A stretch of 64,000 bases of DNA, taken from positions 6,551,917-6,615,916 of the forward strand of contig NC_026501.1 in NCBI RefSeq assembly GCF_000182925.2. The letters run 5' to 3'. The notes under the pieces were generated by a model, which made no database searches, was not told where the DNA came from, and saw nothing but the letters and a program-made list of their open reading frames with translations. Positions 35,809-47,476 of the stretch are shown here, piece by piece. Both the position numbers and the translations under genes were made by a program. Every line of letters begins with the position of its first letter. The stretch's first letter is position 1. Origin of the DNA: Neurospora crassa OR74A. Lineage: Eukaryota; Ascomycota; Sordariomycetes; Sordariales; Sordariaceae.

Positions 35809-37388
35809 GTTTGCGTGGACTTGGTCGTATACCGTACCAACAAAACCCCCGGTATTTTGCAGTTGCTTCTTCTCTCCTCAGAGTGAAGTACTACCAAGCC
35901 GCTACCGGAACCGAGGCTTTCTGTAAGTCTAGAGGGTCAGTCTCGATATTAGGGAGCCTGTTGAAGTTAGCACTGCGAAACAATCCATGTTTATCTTGTC
36001 GTCGTCTTTTAGGGTTGCGATCAAGGGTTGAGTATGAGAGGCCTCTTATCGCCCGGAGACACTGGATCGGGCCGTGGACAGCTGGGATCGGCTGCCCCAC
36101 TATTCTCCAGGGGCCCGAGGGCGAGGGACCCTCACTCACACTGGACAGCCCAGGCACTTTCCGGGGGAAGTGGACCTGTCCGGACCATGATAGCCCGGTT
36201 CGCCGTGAACAAACCAAGGACTGTTCATTGACCATTCATCTCGGATTGCTCTCCTGACTACATCGTTGGCTTGCACGGCAAAACATCGCTTGCAACAATT
36301 GAGATGATAAGATACTGCCGTCAACCAAGGCGGCTCAACCCCTCGCACTCCCACGTTCGACGTTCGGGGACTCGAGGTACCATTCAGGCGACGATCCCCA
36401 TTCGCCGCGCCCCGACGACATTCTTGAAATGACGAGAACCCGCCGCTGTGGTTGGACCATATACGACATATATAACCGCGCATGATCCGTACACCAAACC
36501 ATACTTACTGCACCTTCCTACTCCAGTCCTCGCTCTCCTCCACCTCCGCCGCCATCAGCACTTGGCTAGAAGGATCCTACATGATGCATTGCTTTTCACA
36601 CTTTACAAACTGCTCTTCCATTGGACTGTCTTGGCCTCGGTCAGCTCTCGAACTCTATTTGCCGTTCTCTGCCCATCCCTCCAACCTTCACTGTGTGGCC
36701 TTGCTGTGTGCAATGGTTCCGATGGCATATGTGCGTTGCTTAATCCATGGCCCCCGGCTTGGGATGTTGGCTCAATGAGGAGGCATGTTCCGGACGGGAT
36801 GGCTTTTGCGGCTTGACGGCCGAACCATGCTTGGTCAGATGGGTTCTGGTTGAAGCATGTTGCCCACTCGTGGAGCTTCGTAAACCGGCCAACTGCCCGC
36901 GTAGCAGGACAAACAAGATGGAGAGTTGGTTCTTACCTCCTGATCCAATATCGGAAAGACAAGGGATCGGATATGAATGAAAGCCAGGACGGGCTTCGTC
37001 AGCTTTCCAGCAGGCGCCTCCATTGTTGCCATCCTAACTTCCTGCGGGTTGTCAGTGGACATTAAAAGTGCTTTGGAAAACCATTCAAACCGGGTCGCAG
37101 TCTCCTTCAACAACCGACCTTGAGGTTTTGCATCGGCACTCGTGGCTCCCATTCAAGTCGCCATTATTGGCCGCTACAGTTTGCCATCCGATCCATGTTA
37201 GATAAAGGATATTTATCGACGCCTTGAATCTCAACTTCTCCAAGGGTGGACGTCTTCACTTCCTCCTACAAATACCCGGCTTGTTCTCAACCTCATTTGT
37301 GTACTTCACATCCTCTTGTCTCTAATTATTCAGGACGCCCTGATATTGCTGGACCACATCAGGCACATCCACTTCCTCACTCTTCATA
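35809..37388. promoter_or_regulatory. Upstream region between HPM1 and the monooxygenase gene
   Basis: This 1.58-kb stretch separates divergent HPM1 and the monooxygenase. It must contain both promoters. Sequence from about 37195 onward is AT-richer, with GATATTTATCGA-type elements about 190 bp before the monooxygenase ATG, then CT-rich leader sequence. No gene is supported; open frames of about 120-170 codons have no recognisable content. Confidence 0.5.
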
Positions 37389-39419
37389 ATGGTCATCAAC
37401 ACATCTGGGCCTGAATTGCCCATCCGTACCCACGATCTGCCAACCTCAACCTTCTCGCACAATGGCTCCCTCGAAGAGAGTTACACAATTCGAGAAGAGC
37501 CTCTTGGCACGACTAAGCATCTCCGGATCGTCGGCATCGGTGCCGGTGCAAGCGGGTTGAACATGGTCCGTACCCTTCGCTTGAATCTTACGGACTACGA
37601 CTTCGTCATCTACGAAAAGAACCAGGATGTGGGTGGGACCTGGTTCGAAAACCGATATCCTGGCTGCCGATGTGATATCCCAAGTCACAACTACCAGTTC
37701 GCGTGGAAGCCAAAGCATGACTGGTCCAACTTCCACTCCTCAGCCGACGAGATTGGTGGCTACCTTCGCCAAGTATGCGACGAGGAGCATATGCGGGACT
37801 CGATCAAGACCTCCCACCGTGTGGAATTTGCGCAGTGGGACGAAGAGAAAGCACGCTGGGACCTGATGGTACAAGATTTGACGACGGGCGAGCACATCAA
37901 TGATTATGCCGATTTTCTGTTGGATGGAACAGGTATCCTGAAGTAAGTGACACTCCCAAATGTCCATGGCATGTATTGCAATGTCGGATAACTGACGGTT
38001 CTCTCTATAGCAACTGGAAATGGCCCGATGTTGAGGGCCTTTCGGCCTTCGACGGAGACTTGATACATACCGCCAACTGGCCAAAGGACTTTGACGCCGC
38101 TGGAAAAGTAGTTGCTGTCATCGGCAATGGTTCGACTGGAATCCAAGTTGTGCCGGACCTGCAGAAGAGTGAGCATTCATCCTCTGCTACTTTACTAAAA
38201 ATGCTCAGCTAACGTTATGACAGAGGCAGAGAAGCTGTACCATCTCTTTAGAACGCCCACTTGGGTCCTCCCGCCACGGATAATGGCGTGGAAGATGATG
38301 GGTCAGAATAAGGAACTCCTGGAGATACTCGGCGAGATCGGGATCGATGCCCAAGAAAATTTCTCGCAGGAGACGATAGAGAGGTTCAAGTCCGACCCCG
38401 AGTTCTATGGCCGTTTCGTAAAGGCTGTGGAAAAGGAAGTCAATAATGGTTTCCCGATGGTAAATTTCTTTTTCCTGCTCTCGCTGTCTTTCAAATTCAG
38501 GATCGTTGCTAACATAATCGTTGAAATAGGTTCTGGCAGGAAGCCCACTACAAACTTTTGCTCAACAAAAGGCGGAGCAATACATGAAGTTGATGCTTAG
38601 AGGGAACAAGGAGCTTTGTGAAGCATTGATTCCCGACTTTCCGCTAGGAACGAGGCGATTAACCCCTGGTCAAGACTATCTCCAGGCGCTCACCAAGGAG
38701 AATGTCGAGGTTAGAAGAGGAGGGATCAGACGCTTTGTTCCAGAGGGTATTCAACTGGAATCTGGCGAAGTGATCAAGGTCGACGCAATCGTTTGCGCCA
38801 CCGGCTTCAACACATCTTTTTGCCCGCGGTTTCCCATCGTCGGGCGCAAGGGAAATCTGCAAAACGATTTCAGGGATGAGGTTCCCAAGTCTTATATGTC
38901 TTGCGCCATTGCTAACATGCCCAATTACTTTGGTAGGCCCGACTCGTCCACCTATTTAACATCAAACTGATTATGCTGACCTGTAATGTGCCAGTCTTCT
39001 TAGGACCTAACGCCCCCATCGGTCACGGCAGTGTTTTCACGCTAACCGAGCACATCGCCAAGTACATCACCCGAATCATCAAGAAATGTCAGACGGAGTG
39101 CATCAAGACCATCTGCCCTTCCCAGGATGCGATCGATGACTATTTCGAGCACATCTCGGCTTTCATGCCCCGTACAACGTGGAGCGCCCAGGGACGGTCG
39201 TGGTTCAAGAATGGTCAGGAGGACGGACCGGTCACGGCGTTGCATCCGGGAAGCCGTATACATTTCTTCCACATGTTGGAGAACTTCCGGGGAGAAGACT
39301 GGGATTATATCTACGACGCGCCGAAGAAAAACCGGTTCTACTACCTCGGGAATGGGTTCTCGACAAAGGAGAAGGGGGATACGACGTGGTATCTGGATAA
39401 CCCGGATTCCAAGCTGTGA
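37389..39419 (+). CDS. FAD-dependent Baeyer-Villiger-type monooxygenase
   Basis: Spliced product of 591 residues. Exons are 37389-37942, 38011-38168, 38224-38459, 38530-38932 and 38995-39419. Such enzymes use FAD, NADPH and O2 to insert oxygen next to a ketone or hydroxylate a substrate; fungal members serve catabolism and secondary metabolism. The FAD site is GIGAGASG at residues 49-56, followed by YEKNQDVGGTW and the RYPGCRCDIPSH segment. The Baeyer-Villiger fingerprint F-x-G-x3-H-x3-W-P is complete at residues 198-209 (F198, G200, H204, W208). The NADPH site is VIGNGSTGIQ. The late ATG-type motif is DAIVCATGFNTSF. All motifs are intact, so the enzyme is probably active. No polyketide or terpene synthase, transporter or regulator lies next to it in this window, so a cluster role is not supported. 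The substrate is unknown. Confidence 0.93.
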
Positions 39420-40435
39420 ATGGGTGAAGGAGGCATCGGGGCGAGATGTGAGAACGGGTTGGGCATGGGGAAGACCAAAAGGCACTGCACAGTTTAACAA
39501 CAAAGGAGCGGCGGCGGCAGACCGTGCAAACAACCTAGGTTGTTTAGCCTCTTTGTATCTGTCTGATGGCGGCTGTTTTAAAGCACAACTAAACCGTTGT
39601 TGTCAACGTGTAAAAACGGTGAAATAGACAAAGTAACAATTGTTAGTGTAGAAACCAACAGATTGTGACCATCCGGAGCGGACGCTTAGTAACCGTGAGG
39701 ACAGCTACCAAACCCCTTCGCTCAAAACGACTTTCCGTTGGCGCACAGAAAGGGTTGGGGGTCTCTTTTTCTCCAGATCCTGTCCCATCCTATATCCCAA
39801 TGAATGGTATGGATTACAGTTTGCTTGTCCTATGCAGTGCCTATCTCATGTTCAAATATAGCGTGGTGATGTGTGTGCTACGAGCACTGTTTGCACGGTA
39901 TCTGCAATACTGTGTATCTGCATTTAGTACCTTCCTATAGTACTACACTTCTTGCTGTATCGCAGTGTCCCGCAGGCATAAGACAGTGCAAACGGCAGCG
40001 TCTGAACAGCCACTAATGACCTCACCCTCCATCGGGGCTCCACGCTCCAGCAACATCACCGAACCCAAAACCCCAACCTCAAAAGGCCACCTTCAACCTG
40101 TGTTCAATGATAATTCGCCGAAATATATTTTGTCCTCTACTGGTCCGGATGTTCGACACCCTTCCTTAGTCTTTCACACTCATCAACGGGTGACCCGTCC
40201 ATCTGGTGACTTCTACAGCGAACATTTGACTACACCCATCCTGGTTGCTTACGGGTTTCGATATCGACTGGCGACAATTGAACGGAACCTTACTCGAAGA
40301 ACACGTCTCAGCGATCTAGCAGAGGACAGGATAGATTAAGGACATACATTATACGTTACAACCATAAGCAGCATACTGCTATATTGTCAAGGGGGAAAGC
40401 AGTGTGCGAATGAGGGGAATCTATCCAAACATCCT
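39420..40435. other. Intergenic region between the monooxygenase and PPE1
   Basis: About 1.0 kb between two genes on the same strand holds the monooxygenase 3' end and the PPE1 promoter. An open frame at 39965-40339 has no recognisable content and I do not support it as a gene. Confidence 0.55.
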
Positions 40436-42004
40436 ATGACGGAAGCCTCTACAGCTCACACCATGAGTGAGCTTCAAAAGCAGTGGGCAAAGGCGAGGCT
40501 CGGCAGCCAGGCGCTGGGGCAGCCGCCAGCAGAGATGCCGATCACAACTACGATGCCCGAGTTCAACGAGGCGGACGAAGACAAAGAAATGGCGGGGCCC
40601 AGTCCAGGCGGATTTCCCTTTGACGACGACTCCTCGTCAGCGTCGTCTGTTTCATCTACAGGAACTGTGATTCCTTCTCCAGGGAGAGCTCTGTTTGCGC
40701 GACCACAGGGGTAAGTCGGGCTTCATTTTTGCCAGTTAACACCTATGATTTATCCATTCAAGGGCTGAAATCACCTCTGTTGTAGATTTGCCAGTCGATC
40801 CATGGATCCTATACCCTGGACAACTTACTTTGAACGAGAACTCTTTCTCAAGGAGGAAGCTGGACCCGACAGTGGAAGCCGCACCAGCAACAAGAACAAG
40901 CCAACATCAATAACCTACCACGCCTACCTCACCTCGCCAGTCGGCAAAGGTCCACTCTTCGTCACGCACCATGGCGCCGGTTCCTCCGGCCTCTCCTTCG
41001 CCGTCCTCAGCTCCGAGATACGCAAACGTCTACCCAACGCCGGCATCCTCTCCCTTGACGCACGCGGCCATGGCTCAACCACGGTTACTGCCGCTTCTTC
41101 AGTTCCAGGTGAAGGAGATGAGACCACAGGACAAGCACCACCGCCGCTAGACCTCAGCCTCTCCACCCTTGCCTCCGACCTCTTCACCGTCATCCAACTC
41201 ACCCGTACCGCCATGCACTGGCCCGAACTCCCACCCATCATCCTTGTAGGTCACTCCCTCGGCGGCGCCGTCGTCACCGAGCTCGCCAAATCCTACCGTC
41301 TCGGCCCTTCCCTCCTCGGCTACGCCGTGCTAGACGTAGTCGAAGGTTGCGCCATGGACGCCTTACAAAGCATGCAAACCTATCTCTCCACACGGCCGCA
41401 AGGGTTCGCCAGTCTGAAGGACGGCATCGACTGGCACGTGCGGTCGCGGACGATCCGGAACTCGACGTCAGCCAGAACAAGCGTACCCGGGCTTTTGGCG
41501 CCCGTGGAGGAGCTGCAGAGGCCGGAGCTGCAACAACTGCCAAGAGGGGTAGCGGGGACGCAGGGGACGGCGAAGCCGTGGCGGTGGAAGACAGATTTGG
41601 CGGCGACGCAGCCATTCTGGGAAGATTGGTTTGTGGGGCTGAGCAAGAAGTTTTTGGAGGCCAGGGGGGGCAAGATGTTGTTGCTTGCGGGAACGGATCG
41701 GTTGGATACTGAGTTGACTATTGGGCAGATGCAAGGTATGTTTCTCGTTTCCGTTCTGGCTTTGGTGGTGATCTATCACGGGGCTACTTTCTCAAGAGTT
41801 CTTTGTGATTAGACTAACTCGGAATTGTGTCCTACAGGTAAATACGCCTTGCAAGTGTTTCCCGAAGCGGGACATTTCATTCATGAGGACTTGCCGGAGA
41901 AAACGGCGATTGCACTTGTGGACTTTCACCGGCGCAACGACAGGAGTCAATTAGTACTCCCACCCAAGGTCTCGGATCTATTGGCTCAGGGGAAGAAAGT
42001 ATAG
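40436..42004 (+). CDS. PPE1: Protein phosphatase methylesterase 1 (Ppe1/PME-1)
   Basis: Spliced product of 463 residues. Exons are 40436-40710, 40786-41735 and 41838-42004. The enzyme removes the methyl ester from the C-terminal leucine of the PP2A catalytic subunit, opposing the methyltransferase Ppm1. The α/β-hydrolase core shows THHGAGSSGLSFAVL, SLDARGHGSTT, the nucleophile elbow ILVGHSLGGAV with S249, the acid region VLDVVEGCAMDAL, and the histidine in FPEAGHFIHEDLPE (H421). A substrate-lid insert follows the acid region. The start is uncertain: a second ATG at 40463 gives MSELQKQWAKARLG, which resembles other Ppe1 starts better than the first one. An acidic, Ser-rich linker lies near residues 40-80, longer than in human PME-1 (386 residues). 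Confidence 0.94.
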
Positions 42005-42504
42005 ATCATACTGCCAACAGTTGAAGAACGGGGGAATGGCGTTAAGCGTTCCCCGAGTAGGTAATGACAATTACGCACAAAGAAAGAGGGTAGAAAAAGT
42101 ATGCGTAGCGCACACGTACACACCCCTTGCTCAGAGTGAACACAGCGAGGGCCGGTACATCAATTGTTGTTACCGCTCAATTGAGGAAAATTCAGGATTT
42201 CAAAAAAAAAAAAAAAAACGGAAACAATCTGTTAGAGGCAAGCGTACCCGTAGAACCATCCAGAATTTGTCAAGTATGACATTACCTGATAGACAACTAG
42301 GTACAAATGAATGTGCTTCTTTTGGATTTCAAGCGCCCTCGGGAACGATAAGATTATATCATGGTGAACATTTAGCCAATGTATGACTTCAACTCTACGC
42401 GGATGACAGATACAAGGACATCAGTTTCACCATCGAGCTCTTTTTAGTGATGATTAGCTCCCGACTAGAACTCCATCGGCTAAGTTGCTGCAGACTATCA
42501 AGCC
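42005..42504. other. Convergent 3' region between PPE1 and SEC20
   Basis: This 500-bp stretch holds two converging 3' ends, with an A16 run at about 42201-42216. No gene is supported. Confidence 0.6.
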
Positions 42505-44135
42505 TCAAAGCTCCTCCCTAAGTGGGCTGTTCACCACGGGTTCTTCCCACATCCGTTTTTTAGGATTTCTTTGTACCACTTCCTCCTCCTCCTCCTTCTC
42601 CTCTTCCCCCTTCTCTCCTTGCTCCCCAGTAAAAATTCTCTCCTGACCGATCCAGCCCTGTTCCAGCTCTGGATCTTCGACCACGATCGGGTGAGTTTCA
42701 TCCTTCTCTTCCTCCAGAGGCGGCAAATTCTCTTCAATAATCCTCCCAACCTTTTCAGCCATCGATTCCGAGTCCACATCATTATCATTGTCCCTTTTCT
42801 TCACCTTCTCACCGCCACCACCACCACCGCCAACTTGAACCTGAAGTGTAGGAACAGCCCCCTCCTCCGCCATCCCCACCACCACCCTCCTCCCTCCCAT
42901 CCCCTCATTCCCAACCGAAACCTCCATCCTCGCGCCCTCTCCCGTTCTAGTCTCCCCCGCGCCATGCCCACCATGGTGAGTGGAAACACCATAAGCAACC
43001 CTCCCGCCCTTCCAAACCATCCTCAACGGCAACCACAAAGTCCACCAAAGCGGTCCATACAACCACCGTCTAAACACCAACCACCCCAGTGTGCACAGCA
43101 GCATGTACAGGCTGGTCCTCAAGTACCACGTATCGCTCTTCTGGCTCTGCAGCAGCGTGCTCACCAAGTCGCGCGAGCGTGAAAGAAGGGAGTCGATCCC
43201 CTCGTAGCTACGTTGCAGTTCCTTCAAAGCAGCGGTGCTTTCCGCAAGGGTTTGGGAGGCGAAGGCGGACTTGGCTACCTCGGAGGCGATCAGGGCGTGC
43301 GTGCGCCGCAAGGCGTCCGTGACGGTGGAGGAGGCGGAGACGACTTCGGAGTCGTGGGAAGGGGGTAGATTTGTTTGGTGCTGTTTGCGACGGCGGTTGC
43401 CGAAGAGGGCTTGGCGGGGGTCGAGAGGAGGAGCATCTGACGAAGCGGCGGCGGCGGGGGTTGAGAGAGGGGGTGGAGACGTCGTCGACGAGGTTGGTTG
43501 AGCACCACCGCTGGGGGCAGCAGCAGTAGATACGGGTGTTGAGGCGCCTGATCCGCGGTCTGATGCGGCGAGGTTGGCGGCGACGGCAACGTAGGAGGCT
43601 AAGAGGAGCTGGCGCTCGAGGCGCTGGGCGGTTTCAAGGTTGCGGCGCGCCGCGAGTTGGGCTTTGCGGAAGGAGGTTCGACAGCTGTATTTTTTTGAGA
43701 CGCAATTTTGTTAGGTACGTTGTTTATCTTCATCTTCATCATCGTCATCACCATCCAGGCTGAAAAGATGAGAAACAAAACTCACCCCTTAAGCTCGGCA
43801 GCCAAGCGTTGCGCGCCCTCCTTTAACCTCGTCTTTTGATGTTCCGCCTCACTCCCTGGGCGGCCGGAGCGCAAGTCGATAATCTCCTCCTGCAGCAACT
43901 CCAAATCCTCCTCCTCCTCGCGCAAGACCTGGCTGATTTCGGCGCTCAAGTCAGCGGCCTCACTGTTGGTGGTTCCATCGGCGCCAGTGTTCGCGAGACT
44001 GCTGATGCTGTTGCTCAAAGGAACGGAACCGGGCTCGAATTTGAGCGTGGCGAGACGCTCGATGAGGTCCTTAAGCTGGCCGGTCGTCTCTTGGAGGGCC
44101 GTGAGCCGCTCTTGAAGCGTTTCGAATGTTGACAT
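42505..44135 (-). CDS. SEC20: Sec20-type SNARE for Golgi-to-ER retrograde transport
   Basis: Spliced product of 509 residues. Exons on the minus strand are 44135-43786 and 43684-42505. Sec20 is the Qb-SNARE of the ER target complex (with Ufe1, Use1 and Sec22) and binds the Dsl1 tether. The N-terminal 115 residues are coiled-coil (TLQERLTALQETTGQLKDLIERL). A Ser/Thr/Pro-rich linker follows. The Sec20 domain runs from about residue 240 (ALRRTHALIASEVAKSAFAS through LQRSYEGIDSLLSRSRDLV), followed by WYLRTSLYMLLCTLGWLVF at about 303-322, the membrane anchor. The C-terminal tail would be lumenal; it is long and acidic and ends REEL, which fits the ER-retrieval pattern (yeast Sec20 ends HDEL). Two hydrophobic Trp-rich segments follow each other, so the exact anchor is uncertain. 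The family call is firm. Confidence 0.9.
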
Positions 44136-45081
44136 TAGTGACTTGTTGTATTATGTCGGTATTGCATTCGTAGGGAGTTGACTCGGTAAAGGTAGATAGA
44201 TATGTGTTGGAAAAAGGTGGATGTGTAACAAATGGTTTCCATGGATCGTAGTCGGATCCCACTTAGGTACCTGGTGTTGATCAGCAGCTGTGCTGTTGTT
44301 GATAATTAGTGGAAACCTGGCCTGAAAGGAGAGCACTGTAGCGATGTTCAATGGAAGTTCTCGGTGGGCGTGGCTCTTGCAACGTCATCCTCAAGGTCAA
44401 TGAAAACGGATCACATGCGGAATTCGGTAACGGAGTTCAAGTTACAACTCGCTGGGGCAAATGGGAGTACGTACTGTTGCGCTGAAGGAACAAAGCACAA
44501 ACTTACACACTCAGGGCTACAGACTAACACAATGTAATAGAAGGCCAGAAGTGATTCTCTTCCCGTTCAGAAGATTAAAAAGATGTATTATGTCAATTGA
44601 TCTGATGTAGTGTAAATATGAATGCAAAATCGAGCCTGACACCGTTTGATCCCAGTTGGCTCCCAACCAATCACAGCCCATCTCTCACACGTAGCACGCG
44701 CCGTCCCGCATTCTCCGTTTTACAAAAAACACCCCTCCCGGTCCCCGGCGCAATCGGTACGTACCTCCAGTAATTTTTGATCGCATCCCTCCTCCACGCT
44801 GCCGGCCGGCGCCAGGCACGAAGACCGAATCGAAGTCCAAATCGCGACACACAAGCTACGTACCCCGTCCGATCCTCCACAGAGACCCGTCTCCCGTCTC
44901 CCGCGTCTCCGTATCCGTCCCCGTCCGGTGTGCAGTGCAGTCCCGTCGTCGCAAATTCGCAAAGTCGCAGTCAGGCCTCCGCGTTCCTCCTGCTTCTTCT
45001 TCTTCTTCTTCTTCCTCCCCGAACCCAACCCCAACACGACCTCAGGTCACCACCACCACCACCCGAGAGACCTCGCCCAAC
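44136..45081. promoter_or_regulatory. Divergent upstream region of SEC20 and the mL53 gene
   Basis: This 946-bp stretch separates two divergent genes. It has AGGTACCT at 44265-44272 close to SEC20 and CT-rich leader sequence before the mL53 start, with a TTCTTC tract at about 44995-45014. The frame before the mL53 ATG is open but low-complexity (Ser, Pro, Thr) and is probably leader. No other gene is supported. Confidence 0.55.
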
Positions 45082-45543
45082 ATGCTCACCCGCTTCATCA
45101 CCGACGTATCAACGCGCTTCAACCCTTTCTCGGCCAAGGCCAAGGCCGCCCGGCTCTTCCTCTCCTTCCTCCCTCCCAACGCCCGCTCCAATGGCATGAA
45201 CATCACCACCCAGCTTCTGCCGCGGAATTCCACCGAGACTCCTTTGCTCTACGTCAAGTTCAGTACGTTTTCCCAATGTCTCTCTTCTTGTCACTTGCAA
45301 CTCTGTCACACATCGACGGACCGCCGTTGCAGTTGGTTGTTGCAATTTGGATCATTCCGGCTGGAAGGCAATCAAGAGTCGTTAGCTGTGAATCAAGCCG
45401 TAGTCTAACGTATTTGAAAAAAAACAGAGGACGGCAAGGAAATGAACCTCGACGTTGAGAACATGGGCATCAAAAGCATTGTCGAGGAGGTGGATCGCCA
45501 CTCTCGTATCCTTCAGAAGCAGGCCGACTTGAACGACGGTTAA
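45082..45543 (+). CDS. MRPL44: Mitochondrial large ribosomal subunit protein mL53 (Mrpl44)
   Basis: Spliced product of 98 residues. Exons are 45082-45262 and 45428-45543, with a GTACGT donor and an ACAG acceptor joining in phase. mL53 is a small thioredoxin-fold protein of the mitochondrial 54S/39S subunit. The protein reads MLTRFITDVSTRFNPFSAKAKAARLF, then PRNSTETPLLYVKFKDGKEM and the family end NMGIKSIVEEVDRHSRILQKQADL, all matching yeast Mrpl44. The size equals the family size (yeast 98). The start is chosen because the sequence upstream in the same frame is Ser/Thr/Pro low-complexity and unlike the family. Confidence 0.93.
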
Positions 45544-46430
45544 CCGAATCTCTGTCTTTCTTTTCTTCTTCAAAACCCAGCAATCTCGAGACGCCCTTGT
45601 TGTGTTTTGATCCACCAATCGAACTTTGCGGGTAAAACGAGGGAGACTGAGACTAGGAAAAAGGAGGGAAAAGCCACGGGAAGAGCGACGAAAGCCCATC
45701 TTGTCTTGATACCCAGACTACTTGGCTTTGGTCCGTGGTACCAAAATGACGATTGACCGGGAGGAGAAGAGGAAAAGTCTGGATATCTAAAGGCACATTC
45801 GAATCACCTGGGTAAAGCCAGCGAGCTTGGAGCCGGATACCTGACGACCTCTCTGAGAGATCTGTAAGATCGCCTTACCAGCCAAAAAGAAGAAAACAAC
45901 AACAAAAGATATGAACCTGTATTTGTATTGGGCAAGAGGTTGTAAGTGTACACCAACAGCATTGGGAGGCGTTAAGGGGCCGGCGATTTTCAGTTGGCAA
46001 GGCAGTTTGGGTACCTGTTGTTATAGACATGCGTATATAGCACCTCTGCCATGGATTGATTCACACACATCACGGTACGCCCATTTTGACAAAGTCAAAG
46101 TTGAGATCGGCCTTTTTTTTTTTTTTTGTTTTTGTTTTGGCGACCGTGTTTCCTTCGATGGGGAATTCATCAACGGTATCGGTATATTTCAACGGCGAAA
46201 CTCATGGCGCAAGAATGTCGAGCATCTCCTCGACAAGTCCCTATCCCACGGCATGGACTACAGCCTCAGAAATGGCCAATCTCTGACCGCGCATACCTTG
46301 TTGCAAAGACGTTCGACTCTACGCAAAACAACGCATGAGGGTAACACCATGGAGGATTGTTCACGACGAATTGACCAATACAACAAAGTGCCAATAAATT
46401 ATCTTTATTCTACCTCAACAAACGAACTCT
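45544..46430. other. Convergent 3' region between the mL53 gene and IPP1
   Basis: This 887-bp stretch lies between two converging genes. A T-rich run lies at about 46112-46126. No gene is supported; the overlapping plus-strand frames are without recognisable content. Confidence 0.6.
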
Positions 46431-47476
46431 CTAAGCGGAAGCACCGCTGATGAAGAACCACTTGTCGATGGAGCTATCGATAGGGGCAGGGGGGAGATTC
46501 TCGTTGGGAGGGAGGGGAGGAAGCTGGTCAGGGGCAACACGGCTGCTGGAGTGCTGGACAGTGACGTTGGTGGTGGAGACACCGCCAGGGGCAGTCTTGC
46601 CGGTGATGAGACGCTCCCAGGCTTCGTTGCACTCACGGACGACGTCCATGGCGTACCTGTTGTTATTTGTTAGCCAATGTAGCAGTTGCGGTGACAAAGC
46701 GGTACAAAAAACTCACGTCTTGTTCTTGCACTCGCCAGTGAAGGCGAACTGGTTCTCGGGCTTGCCGTCAGGGATCTTGTAGATACGGAACCACTCGTTG
46801 GTGGCACGGATAAGGCCGGGAAGGTGACGCTCAACATCCTCAACGTCGTTGAGCTTGGGGGCAAGAGGGTCGTTGACGTCGATGACAATGACCTTCCAGT
46901 CAGTCTCCTCCTCGTCGAGAAGGGCCATGACACCGAGGACCTTGACCTGCTTGACCTGGCCGGTGTAGCCGACGAGCTCACCGATCTCGCAGACGTCGAG
47001 CGGGTCGTTGTCACCCTTGGCCTTGGTCTCGGGGTGGATGGAGTTGGGGTCCTCCCAGGTCTGGGGGAAGGCACCGTAGTTCCAGAGGTAGCCCTTGTGG
47101 GGGAAGCAGTTGCGGACGAAGCGGAGCTTGCCCTTCTTGGTGTCCTGCTTGATGGGGTTCAGGAGCTCCTCCTTGGAGATCTATGGGGCGAGTTGTTAGC
47201 AGAGGGTTGAGGTAAATACGCCGCGAAGCAGCCTCGTGTAGACAAAGCTGCGTGCGCGGGAGACTCTCGAGGGAAGCTGGGGTCGAGGCTTACCTCCTGC
47301 TTGGCGTTGGTCCAGCGGGGAATCTCAACGACCATGTTGAGGATGGTCTGCTCGGCATTGGCATAGAGCGGGATATCGTGGAAGGGCGAGACGGGGACGC
47401 CATCCTTCTCGATGTAGACGCGGTGCTCCAAGGTGTAGGGAGCGCCAACCTTGCGGACGCTGTACTGGGAAGCCAT
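46431..47476 (-). CDS. IPP1: Inorganic pyrophosphatase (family I)
   Basis: Spliced product of 290 residues from the ATG at 47476. Exons on the minus strand are 47476-47294, 47180-46717 and 46656-46431. The enzyme hydrolyses pyrophosphate to phosphate and pulls biosynthetic reactions forward. The family signature DNDPLDV holds metal-binding aspartates D118, D120 and D123. Other conserved segments are [87 protein letters not shown] and the end region [10 protein letters not shown]. The size and start ([22 protein letters not shown]) match cytosolic fungal enzymes. Unusually, the frame upstream stays open for 242 codons to 48202 and includes an in-frame ATG at 47938 with a mitochondrial-type N-terminus (see findings). 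Confidence 0.95.

Noticed and set aside
39965-40339. 124-codon open frame before PPE1
   Set aside because: No recognisable motif and ends before the PPE1 leader; probably chance.
44935-45081. In-frame N-terminal extension of the mL53 gene
   Set aside because: Ser/Pro/Thr low-complexity from a CT-rich leader; the family starts at the ATG at 45082.
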